From Sulfurovum sp. (GTDB taxonomy: Bacteria > Campylobacterota > Campylobacteria > Campylobacterales > Sulfurovaceae), in the NCBI GenBank assembly GCA_030949725.1, contig JAUZSE010000003.1, positions 19,822-83,821 of the forward strand: a stretch of DNA of 64,000 nucleotides. Reading direction: 5' to 3'. Under the pieces are notes generated by a model, which searched no databases, was not told the DNA's origin, and worked only from the letters and a program-made list of their open reading frames with translations. Position numbers and translations under genes: made by a program. Positions 50,735-60,152 of this stretch are shown one piece after another. Every line of letters starts with the position of its first letter. Positions within the stretch are counted from its first letter, which is position 1.

Positions 50735-53322
50735 CGCACACTTTATGAAATGTAATAACTGCATCATTTAATTGGCTTCGCTGTGTCTGATTAATAGCAA
50801 CAATAGGTTCCAAAGACTGAGATAAAAAACAAGCTCCAATTTCTTTAGCTTCCTCTTTTATCTGGTAAGAAAGTTGTGTCGCCTCTTCCAACTGTAATAC
50901 TTCTACTTTTTTTGTTATGACTGCAGAAGAATCTCTAAATTTATCACAAAATAGTTTAAGAATAATACGATATTCTTCTTCATCTTTCTTGAGCCTTACT
51001 AAAGTATCGTCTAGTGTTAGAATTTTTGATATTTCTTTTTTCTCTTTAGATGATATATCTTTATTTTTTATAAAAACTTCTGCAAAAGATAAAAAATGCT
51101 CAAATGCTTTATTGTAGTTTTTTATTAGGACAAGAAATATTTTTTGATGTTTATAGATGTTTTTACTGATTTTAGAGAGAGCATTAAATACATTCTTCTT
51201 TTCTACTAACTGAACGTCATCTTGAAGTAATTTAGATATCTTTATAACCTCAGAATAATCTCCTATACCTATAAGTGTCTGTATCTCTTCTGCTCCCTCT
51301 TTTAATCTTAAAACAAAACTTTTTTAGGTTTGACATATTTTAAAATATATTGATAAAAAAGGTTTACATCTATAGGTTTAGTAAGATAATTGTCCATCCC
51401 CGCCTTCATCGCTTCTTCTTTATCTTCTTTTCTAGCACTTCCCGAGAAAGCTATAATCGGAATATGACTATATATAGGGTTTTCTTTCAAGTGTTCAACT
51501 GTCTCATATCCACCCATAAGGGGCATTTTAATATCCATAAATATCAAATCTATAGGTTCAATATTTTCTATCATATCTAAGACCTCTTGACCATTATTTG
51601 CAATGGTGATTTTAATACCTGTATCTTCTAGTAGTGCTAGTAAAATCGATTGATTAATTTCATTGTCTTCTGCTATCAAGATATGTGAACCACTCAATAT
51701 ATTTAGAGATGTTTTACTCATAAAAGTATTTGATTCTATTTGGGAGATACGTTTATCTCCATACAATTCTTGCATAGTATTAAAAATTGATTGGTGATTG
51801 AATGGCTTTATGATTTTGGCATCGATATCAATATATTCTAAAATATTATCATCTAAATGATCTTCATGATGATGCATCAAAACTATCTTTGCCTTACATT
51901 TATCTTTATCTTTAGTAAGCTTATTTTTAGATGCCTCAACTAGTGCTTTATCTAAAAATAATATATTAAAATCATCTTTTGATATATGTTCAAATAACTC
52001 TTCCATGTTTGAAACGTTCAAAACATCATAACCAAAATTGTGCAACATTTTTTCTAGTGCTTTTCTACTAGAATTATTCTCATCAAAGATTAAAATTTTG
52101 TGATTATTTATCTTTTTCAATGATAGAGGATAAGTATTTTCTTTTAGCACTTCTATCTCTATAGTAAAGATAAAATCACTTCCTTCTCCATACACACTCT
52201 CTACTCGTATATTTCCACCCATAAGTTCAACCAGTTGTTTTGCTATGGTAAGTCCCAGACCTGTACCACCAAATTGACGACTAGTTGAGATATCTGCTTG
52301 TGAAAAAGTCTGAAAAAGATTGGCTATTTGATCATCTTTCAGACCAATACCTGTATCTGAAATCTTAAACTCCAATAGTTTCTTTCCAGAAGGAGGAAGA
52401 AGAAGTTTAGCAGATAAAACAACTTCACCTTGATCTGTAAATTTTACAGCATTGCTCATAAGATTTATCAGTATTTGTGTTAAACGTAGAGGATCTCCAT
52501 ATATACGCGTTGGCATAGTGCTATCTAGGTCAAAAATTAAATCTATTTTTTTTTTCATAGGCTTTAAAATCAATCATCGTAGAAATATTTTCCAATATGC
52601 CATTCATATCAAATTCAATTTTCTCAATGGAGAACTTGCCTGCTTCCATTTTAGAAAAATCCAATATATCATTGACAATATTTAATATTAAATTAGCTGA
52701 AGTTTCTATCTTGGAGACATAGTCACGATGCTTGGAATCTAAATCATAATCAAGTAAAATATGACTCAGTCCAATCACTGCATTCATAGGTGTGCGAATT
52801 TCATGTGATATATTGGCAAAAAAAAGATTCTTAGTCTCCCTCGCATATTCTATTGACTGTATTCTTTTATCTAATTCTACAACTCTTTCTTCTGACATTA
52901 TAAAGTTTTGTAACTTCATTTTATCTTCATATATCTCTTTACTCGCTTCAAAACAAATACTATAGAGTTCATCATGTTTTAGAGGTCTGTGAAGACAATA
53001 ATATATTTTTTTTTGTCATTAAGGAAAGGAGTTGATCTTTCGCATATTTTGTACGAATGATGATAATTATCTGCTTTGGATTAATACTGCGTATCTCTTC
53101 TAAAATATCCATGCAGCTATCCCATTTTTGTGCATCTATCATGATGACATCTGGATATACATTTAAAATATCATGGCTGTAAACATATTCTACAAGATCA
53201 TTAAGGATAGTCACATCTTGGAAAAGAAGTTTCAATCTACTATAATCTTCTGCATAAATACTGGTATCGTTTTCAACATAATACAAGTTTAACAATCCAC
53301 TGTAGGCTAAAATTTTTTCCAT
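50721..53322 (-). CDS. Hybrid histidine kinase (REC-HisKA-HATPase-REC-Hpt-like), split by three homopolymer frame breaks (T9 53006-53014; T10 52546-52555; T6 51320-51325)
   Basis: Collinear: REC-like N-terminus; bridge KKIYYCLHRPLKHDELYSICFEASKEIYEDKMKLQNF; FFANISHEIRTPMNAVIGLSHILL; GTGLGLTIAKQLVELMGGNI; HILIAEDNEINQSILLALLE...IDLIFMDIKMPLMGG. The C-terminal tail after the break (SFVLRLKEGAEEIQTLIG...FHKVCEKSF) is absent from the supplied ORF list. Confidence 0.88.
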
Positions 53323-53335
53323 AAATCTACCTTTA

Positions 53336-53785
53336 TTATTTAATCTCTCTGTATTTAATACTCAACTCTTCAGCTACGAGTTTCACTTTTGTTCGCATAA
53401 GTGCTACATTTGATTTATGTGAATCCAGCACAATATACAAACATAGTTCAGGATGCTTTGGTAAAACATGTATAAAATGGATTTGTGTGGGTAAGGTCAT
53501 TAAAATATCCTCAAGAGAACTATTAGTATCTATATCTTTTAGCATCTTTTTGTTGGCTTTTAGAACATTTATAGCTCCTTTTGAGGCTACATCTATATCA
53601 AATTCACCCTCTATTTTTGTCCCCAAAATAATATTATTTTCCCAATCTATCAGGGAAACTGCCAATACATCATTTAAATCCAAAAGCTGAATTAGTGTAT
53701 TTTCTATATCATTATGTTCTATAAAAGTATTTCCAAAAATATTCTTTACTATTTTTTTACAAAAAAGATTCATTTTATCTAGCAT
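53336..53785 (-). CDS. Roadblock/LC7-like protein
   Basis: VLAVSLIDWENNIILGTKIEGEFDIDVASKGAINVLKANKKML...IHFIHVLPKHPELCLYIVLDSHKSNVALMRTKVKLV, paralogous to 50279..50680. Confidence 0.75.
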   Translation of the reverse strand: MLDKMNLFCKKIVKNIFGNTFIEHNDIENTLIQLLDLNDVLAVSLIDWENNIILGTKIEGEFDIDVASKGAINVLKANKKMLKDIDTNSSLEDILMTLPTQIHFIHVLPKHPELCLYIVLDSHKSNVALMRTKVKLVAEELSIKYREIK

Positions 53786-53794
53786 TCTTAATCC

Positions 53795-54241
53795 TTATAA
53801 TTCAATATTCATATCTATTGATTCAAGTTGGCTGTGAATCAATGCTAGATTTGTTTTTTGAGCATCCGCAACAAGATATAAGAAAAAATCTCTACTTTTT
53901 GTTACGCTAAGATGATAAATGATCAAGATATTATCCGAGCAGGTAAAAGTTATATTTTTAAGATTCTTTTTCTTATCTATACTTTCTATCATTAGTATAG
54001 TCTTTCTTGTAATTTCATTATTGGAAGCTGATATTAAAAGCATATTCTTATTTTCATCACTCATCGACCCCAAAATCATTCCACTCTTTAGGTCTATTAA
54101 TACACTTTCAATAACACCCGTTAGTTTAAAAGAATTCTGCAAGAGGCATGCTATTTTTTCTCTATCTATCTTGGTTTGAATGATAAATTTTTCCAATAAC
54201 CTATCCTGAAAAGATTGAAAAGAACTGCTCTCTTTTGGCAT
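53795..54241 (-). CDS. Divergent Roadblock/LC7-like protein
   Basis: GVIESVLIDLKSGMILGSMSDENKNMLLISASNNEITRKTILMIES...FFLYLVADAQKTNLALIHSQLESI. Confidence 0.65.
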   Translation of the reverse strand: MPKESSSFQSFQDRLLEKFIIQTKIDREKIACLLQNSFKLTGVIESVLIDLKSGMILGSMSDENKNMLLISASNNEITRKTILMIESIDKKKNLKNITFTCSDNILIIYHLSVTKSRDFFLYLVADAQKTNLALIHSQLESIDMNIEL

Positions 54242-54385
54242 ATATCAGATCCTTTTAGTTAAAAATTTATAGATTAAGGAAGAATATCTAAATTCTTTCT
54301 TGTTATAGCTAAATTTTTAGGAAAGTTAATATTCCAATTTTCTTATAGTATAATACGCATCAAATTTATATAAAAAGGTTTAGTA

Positions 54386-55309
54386 ATGGGTGGTTTTGAA
54401 GGTGGTGATGAGGGTGGATTTTGGGATGATGATACGCTTCCTAAATCGATGAAAAGAGGAAAAGTAGATATATCTAATAGAGAAAAACCAAGTATAGAAA
54501 AAAATGATTTAGGCTACAGTATAAAAGCCCATGCAAAAGTAAATATCTTTTTGAAAATTACAGGACACAAAGAAGGTTACCATACCCTACTCTCACGCGT
54601 TATCAGAGTAGAAGAACTCTATGACACCCTCACCTTTGTACCCTGCGAGTGTAATACCTTTACCATAGAAGGCTGTGATGGTATACCCTTAGAATCAAAC
54701 ACTATCTACAAAGCATACAAGGCACTCAATGATCATACTGGTGACCTTGACATCTTAAACTTCTTTTACGCACATAAAGTGCTTGTCACCAAACGTATAC
54801 CAAGTCAAGCTGGTTTAGGTGGTGGTAGCTCTGATGCTGCTGCGTTTATGCTACTTGTCAAAGAGGTGTGTAATTTGATGATAGGTACAGAAGAATTGGC
54901 TAGAGTAGGCAGTACCATAGGTGCTGATTTACCTTTTTTTATCTATAACTATCCTTCTGCAAATGTCTCTGGTTTTGGAGATACGGTTGAATCCTTTGAT
55001 GAAGTGCCATTGACAGTAGAGCTTTATACACCAAACATAGGCTGTGATACTAGCCTAGTTTATCAAACATTTAAAAAAGAGTTACTCAAAAACATCCGTG
55101 TATCTTCTTTTTTTGGATGGGACAGTATAGATTCTAAAACACTTTTAGAAATGACCGCAGACCCCCTAAAACTCAACGACCTCTACGCCGCAGCATGCAT
55201 AGCCTATCCAGACTTAAAGACCCTAGCACCCAAAGGATGGTTTTTTTCTGGAAGTGGCAGTACATTCTTTAGATTAAAAGAAAGTACTAAAGAGATAGAT
55301 AGAGGTTGA
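54386..55309 (+). CDS. ispE: 4-diphosphocytidyl-2-C-methyl-D-erythritol kinase with N-terminal extension
   Basis: YSIKAHAKVNIFLKITGHKEGYHTLLSRV, KRIPSQAGLGGGSSDAAAFM, GADLPFF; ~45-aa Gly/Asp-rich extension. Confidence 0.93.
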   Translation: MGGFEGGDEGGFWDDDTLPKSMKRGKVDISNREKPSIEKNDLGYSIKAHAKVNIFLKITGHKEGYHTLLSRVIRVEELYDTLTFVPCECNTFTIEGCDGIPLESNTIYKAYKALNDHTGDLDILNFFYAHKVLVTKRIPSQAGLGGGSSDAAAFMLLVKEVCNLMIGTEELARVGSTIGADLPFFIYNYPSANVSGFGDTVESFDEVPLTVELYTPNIGCDTSLVYQTFKKELLKNIRVSSFFGWDSIDSKTLLEMTADPLKLNDLYAAACIAYPDLKTLAPKGWFFSGSGSTFFRLKESTKEIDRG

Positions 55310-56192
55310 TTGATTGGACAAGTTCATCTAATTTTGTTTTATAAAGAGTGGTATAACTATGCAAAAGTTCAGGTTTTTTATACATTATGTGTTGCTGCAC
55401 TTCATTGATAACCGTATACATCTTTTTGGCACCTATAGTACTAGTAAGTCCTCTCATCTCTAAACACAATGCTTTAATCTGTCCATAACGCTGTTCTTTA
55501 ACTAAATTTTCAAATATAGAGCTACTTTGGGCATAAGTATCTAAAAATTCTTGTAACATCTGTTTATAAAAAATGATATTCCCATTGAGGTTTCCAATAC
55601 CAACCTCTACATTCAGTCCCTCAAAAACCAAAGGGGCAGGATCAAGTTTATTTGAAATATTATGAATATTCTCACCCATTATTGAGAGTGCTTCATTCTG
55701 CCTAAGTACAAGATTATCATGTTTTAATTTCATTTTCTGATACTCTAACTTCATTCGTTTCATCTGTATAGACGATAGAAACATAAAAAATATACTCAAA
55801 AAAGCCAAGGAGAACATGCCCACCCATAAAGAGTCATAGATTTTTTTATCAATAGTTTGAATAACAGGTTCAACTTTCAATTCAAAACTTTTCTTTTCTA
55901 GCATAAAGGCATTGGGAAAATATTTTTTTGCCTTAAAATACGCCAATGCAAGAAAGTCATTATTTTCAAATGGTCCCACTCTCAAGATATAAGATTGATT
56001 TACTTTTTTGATAGTAGCCTTTACTTTAGAACCATCTGTCAAAATTTGAACCGTTTTCTCTTCATAGTATTTCATTTTTTCGACGATCTTTTCTTTATCA
56101 TCCCCACTATCTAAGACAATAAAATTATCTCCTGCCATTGAAACCTGCACCACTAAAGATACCCACAGTAAAAATCTATATATTTCAAACAT
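55287..56192 (-). CDS. Membrane protein with periplasmic domain, TM, and cytoplasmic Hpt-like domain lacking the His
   Basis: Signal/TM N-terminus, TM SLWVGMFSLAFLSIFFMFLSS, C-terminal FYKQMLQEFLDTYAQSSSIFENLVKEQRYGQIKALCLEMRGLTSTIGAKKMY. Confidence 0.65.
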   Translation of the reverse strand: MFEIYRFLLWVSLVVQVSMAGDNFIVLDSGDDKEKIVEKMKYYEEKTVQILTDGSKVKATIKKVNQSYILRVGPFENNDFLALAYFKAKKYFPNAFMLEKKSFELKVEPVIQTIDKKIYDSLWVGMFSLAFLSIFFMFLSSIQMKRMKLEYQKMKLKHDNLVLRQNEALSIMGENIHNISNKLDPAPLVFEGLNVEVGIGNLNGNIIFYKQMLQEFLDTYAQSSSIFENLVKEQRYGQIKALCLEMRGLTSTIGAKKMYTVINEVQQHIMYKKPELLHSYTTLYKTKLDELVQSINLYLSL

Positions 56193-56329
56193 ATTTTGCT
56201 CCTAGATTCTTAATCTCTATCGTGTAAAAGAAAATAATATTCCTGATATTAATCACATGGATAAAGTATAGTATAACCACCTTATAGTGACTATGCTATA
56301 ATACAAAAAATAAATCTAAAGAGGCCAAA

Positions 56330-57292
56330 ATGTCCACCTTAATCACATATTCAGATAAGTTTGATGAGCTTAAAGCACAGGTTCGTGAAGCTGGCTTGCT
56401 GGAACGTGCGCCTATTAGAGGTACCGTAGAGATGCTTGCTGTTCTTATTTGTATCATCACCGCACTTGTTACTGCACCTTCATGGAACCCACTATTGCTC
56501 GGTCTATTTTTAACCCTGCTCTTTACACGTTCTGTTTTTGTTTCCCATGATCTTCTTCATACACAATATTTCAAAAGCAAGTCCTTAGCCAAAAAACTTT
56601 CTTACCCTTTTTCAGCCCTCATACTTTCAAATTCATCTTCTTGGTGGGACAATAAACACAATATCAACCACCACACCTACTGCAATATAGTAGAGAAAGA
56701 TGAAGATATTCTTGCGCTTGATGGTGCATTTACCCCAAACAAAGGCAACAGTCCATTCATCAAAAAGTATAAATATTTTATATTTTGGGGGGCTATGTTT
56801 TTCATGTTCCCTGCTTTTATCGCCCAATCCTACCATTTTGTAATCAAAAAGAAACTCTGGGGTGAACTTACGCTCATGCTCTTACATTGGCCCCTTATAT
56901 GGGGTACACTATTCTATCAAATAGGTGCAGGAGATACACTCATTGTTGCATTAACATTAAGTTTTGTAGTCTCTCCTTGGTTAGCTTTTGGTTTTATCAC
57001 CAATCACCTTGGATGTGAAACGTTTACAGAGGAACAATCAAAAGATTTCTCTTGGATGGAATTACAAATGAGAGGAAGCCGTTCTTTAAAAGGTGGCTTT
57101 TTAGTACATTGGTTCTATGGTGGACTCAATACACAAATAGAACACCATCTTTTCCCCAAAGCACCCCGTTTCCATCTTTTAAAGGTACAAAAGATTACAA
57201 GGGATTTTGCAAAAAAGCATAATATCCCTTACTTTGAAACCACACCCATAGGAGCCTATATACAAATCAATGATGCCATTAAGGAGTATTAG
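56330..57292 (+). CDS. Fatty acid desaturase family protein
   Basis: His boxes: HDLLHTQYF, HNINHHTYCN, TQIEHHLFP. Confidence 0.9.
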   Translation: MSTLITYSDKFDELKAQVREAGLLERAPIRGTVEMLAVLICIITALVTAPSWNPLLLGLFLTLLFTRSVFVSHDLLHTQYFKSKSLAKKLSYPFSALILSNSSSWWDNKHNINHHTYCNIVEKDEDILALDGAFTPNKGNSPFIKKYKYFIFWGAMFFMFPAFIAQSYHFVIKKKLWGELTLMLLHWPLIWGTLFYQIGAGDTLIVALTLSFVVSPWLAFGFITNHLGCETFTEEQSKDFSWMELQMRGSRSLKGGFLVHWFYGGLNTQIEHHLFPKAPRFHLLKVQKITRDFAKKHNIPYFETTPIGAYIQINDAIKEY

Positions 57293-57530
57293 ACTCTTCG
57301 TCATTTTGCTTCGTAATCATCGCAATATACAAAGCCTCTACCTTGGTTCTAGCCCAAGGTGTCTTTCGTAAAAACTTCAAACAAGAATTGATACTAGGAT
57401 CATAGTTAAAACAATTTATATGTACCAACTGTCCTAAAAGTTCCCAACCGTAACGTGCCTCTAAAGCTTCAAGTAATTCTTTCAGTTTAACCCCATGCAT
57501 GGGATTATTTTTATGTTCATCATTTGTCAT
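57279..57530 (-). CDS. VF530-family small DNA-binding protein
   Basis: NPMHGVKLKELLEALEARYGWELLGQLVHINCFNYDPSINSCLKFLRKTPWAR. Confidence 0.88.
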   Translation of the reverse strand: MTNDEHKNNPMHGVKLKELLEALEARYGWELLGQLVHINCFNYDPSINSCLKFLRKTPWARTKVEALYIAMITKQNDEESNTP

Positions 57531-57579
57531 GTGACATCATAGCATCTTATATGATATAATTCTATAAAAAAGGACTTCT

Positions 57580-58044
57580 ATGGCTATCAATATCGTTGCC
57601 CAAAACAAAAAAGCCCGACATGATTATGAAATACTTGAAAAGTTTGAAGCAGGTATTGTACTTGCTGGTTCTGAAGTCAAAGCACTACGTGCCAAACGTG
57701 CCAACCTAGCAGATGCGTTTTGTCGCTTCATACAAGGTGAGTTACACATCATGAACGCCCACATAGCACATCTAGAAACCACCAACATAAACTATACTCC
57801 AGACACAAGAACGCCTAGAAAACTTCTCCTACATAAGAAACAGCTCGAAAAACTTCATGTAAAAGTACACAAAGACGGCTTAACCATCGTTCCACTCATG
57901 ATCTACTTCAATGAACGTAACTTTGCAAAAGTAAGTATCGCCCTTGCAAAAGGAAAACAACTCCATGACAAACGTGCAGACATGAAAGCAAAAACACTTG
58001 ACCGCGAAGCACGCACGGCTATGAAAAATAGGAGTTATGAGTAA
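57580..58044 (+). CDS. smpB: SsrA-binding protein SmpB
   Basis: NKKARHDYEILEKFEAGIVLAGSEVKALRAKRANLADAF. Confidence 0.96.
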   Translation: MAINIVAQNKKARHDYEILEKFEAGIVLAGSEVKALRAKRANLADAFCRFIQGELHIMNAHIAHLETTNINYTPDTRTPRKLLLHKKQLEKLHVKVHKDGLTIVPLMIYFNERNFAKVSIALAKGKQLHDKRADMKAKTLDREARTAMKNRSYE

Positions 58045-58090
58045 AAGGGAGAGAGAAAGTGTCAAAAGATTTCATTAGGCTACTCCTCTA

Positions 58091-58205
58091 AGACCGTGAA
58101 AGAACTTATATATTTTTTGTAGGGTGCATTTTAATGCACCTTAATTATAATAAATATTGTTTTTAAGGTGCAATAAATTGACACCCTACAGTTCTTTCAC
58201 AGTCT
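58091..58205. repeat. Long imperfect inverted repeat (MITE/REP-like)
   Basis: AGACCGTGAAAGAACT...TGTAGGGTGCATTTTAATGCACCTT and AAGGTGCAATAAATTGACACCCTACAGTTCTTTCACAGTCT are imperfect reverse complements around an AT-rich loop. Confidence 0.8.
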
Positions 58206-58282
58206 CCTCTGCATAAGAACGAAAAAAATAACCTTATGCTATAATCACCCCACTAAACATCATAAAACAAAAAAGGTCAAAT

Positions 58283-59179
58283 ATGTGCCAAGTATCAAAA
58301 TACATCAACCCATTTACAGACTTTGGATTCAAAAAGATATTTGGAGATCCTAATAGTACCGAATTACTCAAAAGTCTTCTTAACGATATTTTGAAGTTTG
58401 AGGGAAAAGATAAGATCAAAAAGATTACCTTTAAAAATGGTGAACTACTTCCTGAAGCTCCTGAAGAAAGAAAAGCCATTATAGACATGATGTGTGAAGA
58501 TGAAAAAGGCAATCAATTTATAGTAGAACTACAAAAAGTATCTCAAGAACATTTTCAAAGTAGAGCCTTATATTATACTTCCTTTCCCATACAACAACAA
58601 GGCATTAAAGGAGGATGGAACTTTGAGCTTACCCCTGTGTATTTTGTAGGACTGCTTAATTTTGAGATAGATAGATTTAAAGATAGTCCAGAATACTTAC
58701 ACCACGGTATGATAATAGATAAATATACCAAAAAAACAATGTACGATAAACTCAATATGGTTTACCTAGAGATACCAAAACTCAAAAAGACCAAAGAAGA
58801 GCTATCTAGTCACTTAGAGTGGTGGATGTATGTTTTTCAAAATCTTAATCTCATGACAGACATACCCAAAGAACTTCAAAACGATGTCATCAAAAATGCC
58901 TTTAGTAAAGCAGAGTTTGCTTCTATGCCTAAAAACCAACAAGAGAATTATCATAAGAATTTAAAGACGTATAGGGATTTGGTCAATAGTTTTGATTTTG
59001 CTGTGAAGAGTGGGCATGAGGATGGGATGGTACAAGGTATGAAGGCAGGTGCAAATGAAGAGAGGACAAAAATAGCCAAAAATCTTTTGGATGCCAATAT
59101 GGACTTAGATTTTATTTCCAAAACTACAGGTTTGAGTTTGAAAGAGATAGCGAGTCTACAACGTAAACCTATGCTATAA
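58283..59179 (+). CDS. Rpn/PD-(D/E)XK nuclease family (transposase-like), copy 1
   Basis: YINPFTDFGFKKIFGDPNSTELLKSLLNDIL, IIDMMCEDEKGNQFIVELQKVSQEHFQSRALYYTS. Confidence 0.9.
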   Translation: MCQVSKYINPFTDFGFKKIFGDPNSTELLKSLLNDILKFEGKDKIKKITFKNGELLPEAPEERKAIIDMMCEDEKGNQFIVELQKVSQEHFQSRALYYTSFPIQQQGIKGGWNFELTPVYFVGLLNFEIDRFKDSPEYLHHGMIIDKYTKKTMYDKLNMVYLEIPKLKKTKEELSSHLEWWMYVFQNLNLMTDIPKELQNDVIKNAFSKAEFASMPKNQQENYHKNLKTYRDLVNSFDFAVKSGHEDGMVQGMKAGANEERTKIAKNLLDANMDLDFISKTTGLSLKEIASLQRKPML

Positions 59180-59217
59180 TCACCCCACTAAACATCATAA
59201 AACAAAAAAGGTCAAAT

Positions 59218-60132
59218 ATGTGCCAAGTATCAAAATACATCAACCCATTTACAGACTTTGGATTCAAAAAGATATTTGGAGATCCTAATAGTACCGAGTT
59301 ACTCAAAAGTCTTCTTAACGATATTTTGAAGTTTGAGGGAAAAGATAAGATCAAAAAGATTACCTTTAAAAATGGTGAACTACTTCCTGAAGCTCCTGAA
59401 GAAAGAAAAGCCATTATAGACATGATGTGTGAAGATGAAAAAGGCAATCAATTTATAGTAGAACTACAAAAAGTATCTCAAGAACATTTTCAAAGTAGAG
59501 CCTTATATTATACTTCTTTCCCTATCCAACAACAAGGCATTAAAGGAGGATGGAACTTTGAGCTTACCCCTGTGTATTTTGTAGGACTGCTTAATTTTGA
59601 GATAGATAGATTTAAAGATAGTCCAGAATACTTACACCACGGTATGATAATAGATAAATATACCAAAAAAACAATGTACGATAAACTCAATATGGTTTAC
59701 CTAGAGATACCAAAACTCAAAAAGACCAAAGAAGAGCTATCTAGTCACTTAGAGTGGTGGATGTATGTTTTTCAAAATCTTAATCTCATGACAGACATAC
59801 CCAAAGAACTTCAAAACGATGTCATCAAAAATGCCTTTAGTAAAGCAGAGTTTGCCTCTATGCCTAAAAATCAACAAGAGAATTATCATAAGAATTTAAA
59901 GACGTATAGGGATTTGGTCAATAGTTTTGATTTTGCTGTGAAGAGTGGGCATGAGGATGGGATGAAAGTTGGGATGAAAGTTGGGATGCGAGATGGAAGG
60001 ATACAGGGTAAACGAGAGGGAATCAAAGAAGGGACAATAAAAATTGCCAAAAACCTTTTAGATGTTCTGGATAATGAGACTATATCATTAAAAACAGGAT
60101 TATCCGTAGATGAGATTGAATCGTTTAGGTGA
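59218..60132 (+). CDS. Rpn/PD-(D/E)XK nuclease family (transposase-like), copy 2
   Basis: Near-identical to copy 1 through codon 249 (offset 935 bp), then a different C-terminus MKVGMKVGMRDGRIQGKREGIKEG. Confidence 0.9.
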   Translation: MCQVSKYINPFTDFGFKKIFGDPNSTELLKSLLNDILKFEGKDKIKKITFKNGELLPEAPEERKAIIDMMCEDEKGNQFIVELQKVSQEHFQSRALYYTSFPIQQQGIKGGWNFELTPVYFVGLLNFEIDRFKDSPEYLHHGMIIDKYTKKTMYDKLNMVYLEIPKLKKTKEELSSHLEWWMYVFQNLNLMTDIPKELQNDVIKNAFSKAEFASMPKNQQENYHKNLKTYRDLVNSFDFAVKSGHEDGMKVGMKVGMRDGRIQGKREGIKEGTIKIAKNLLDVLDNETISLKTGLSVDEIESFR

Positions 60133-60152
60133 TAGCTCACGTGGAAGTTAGA

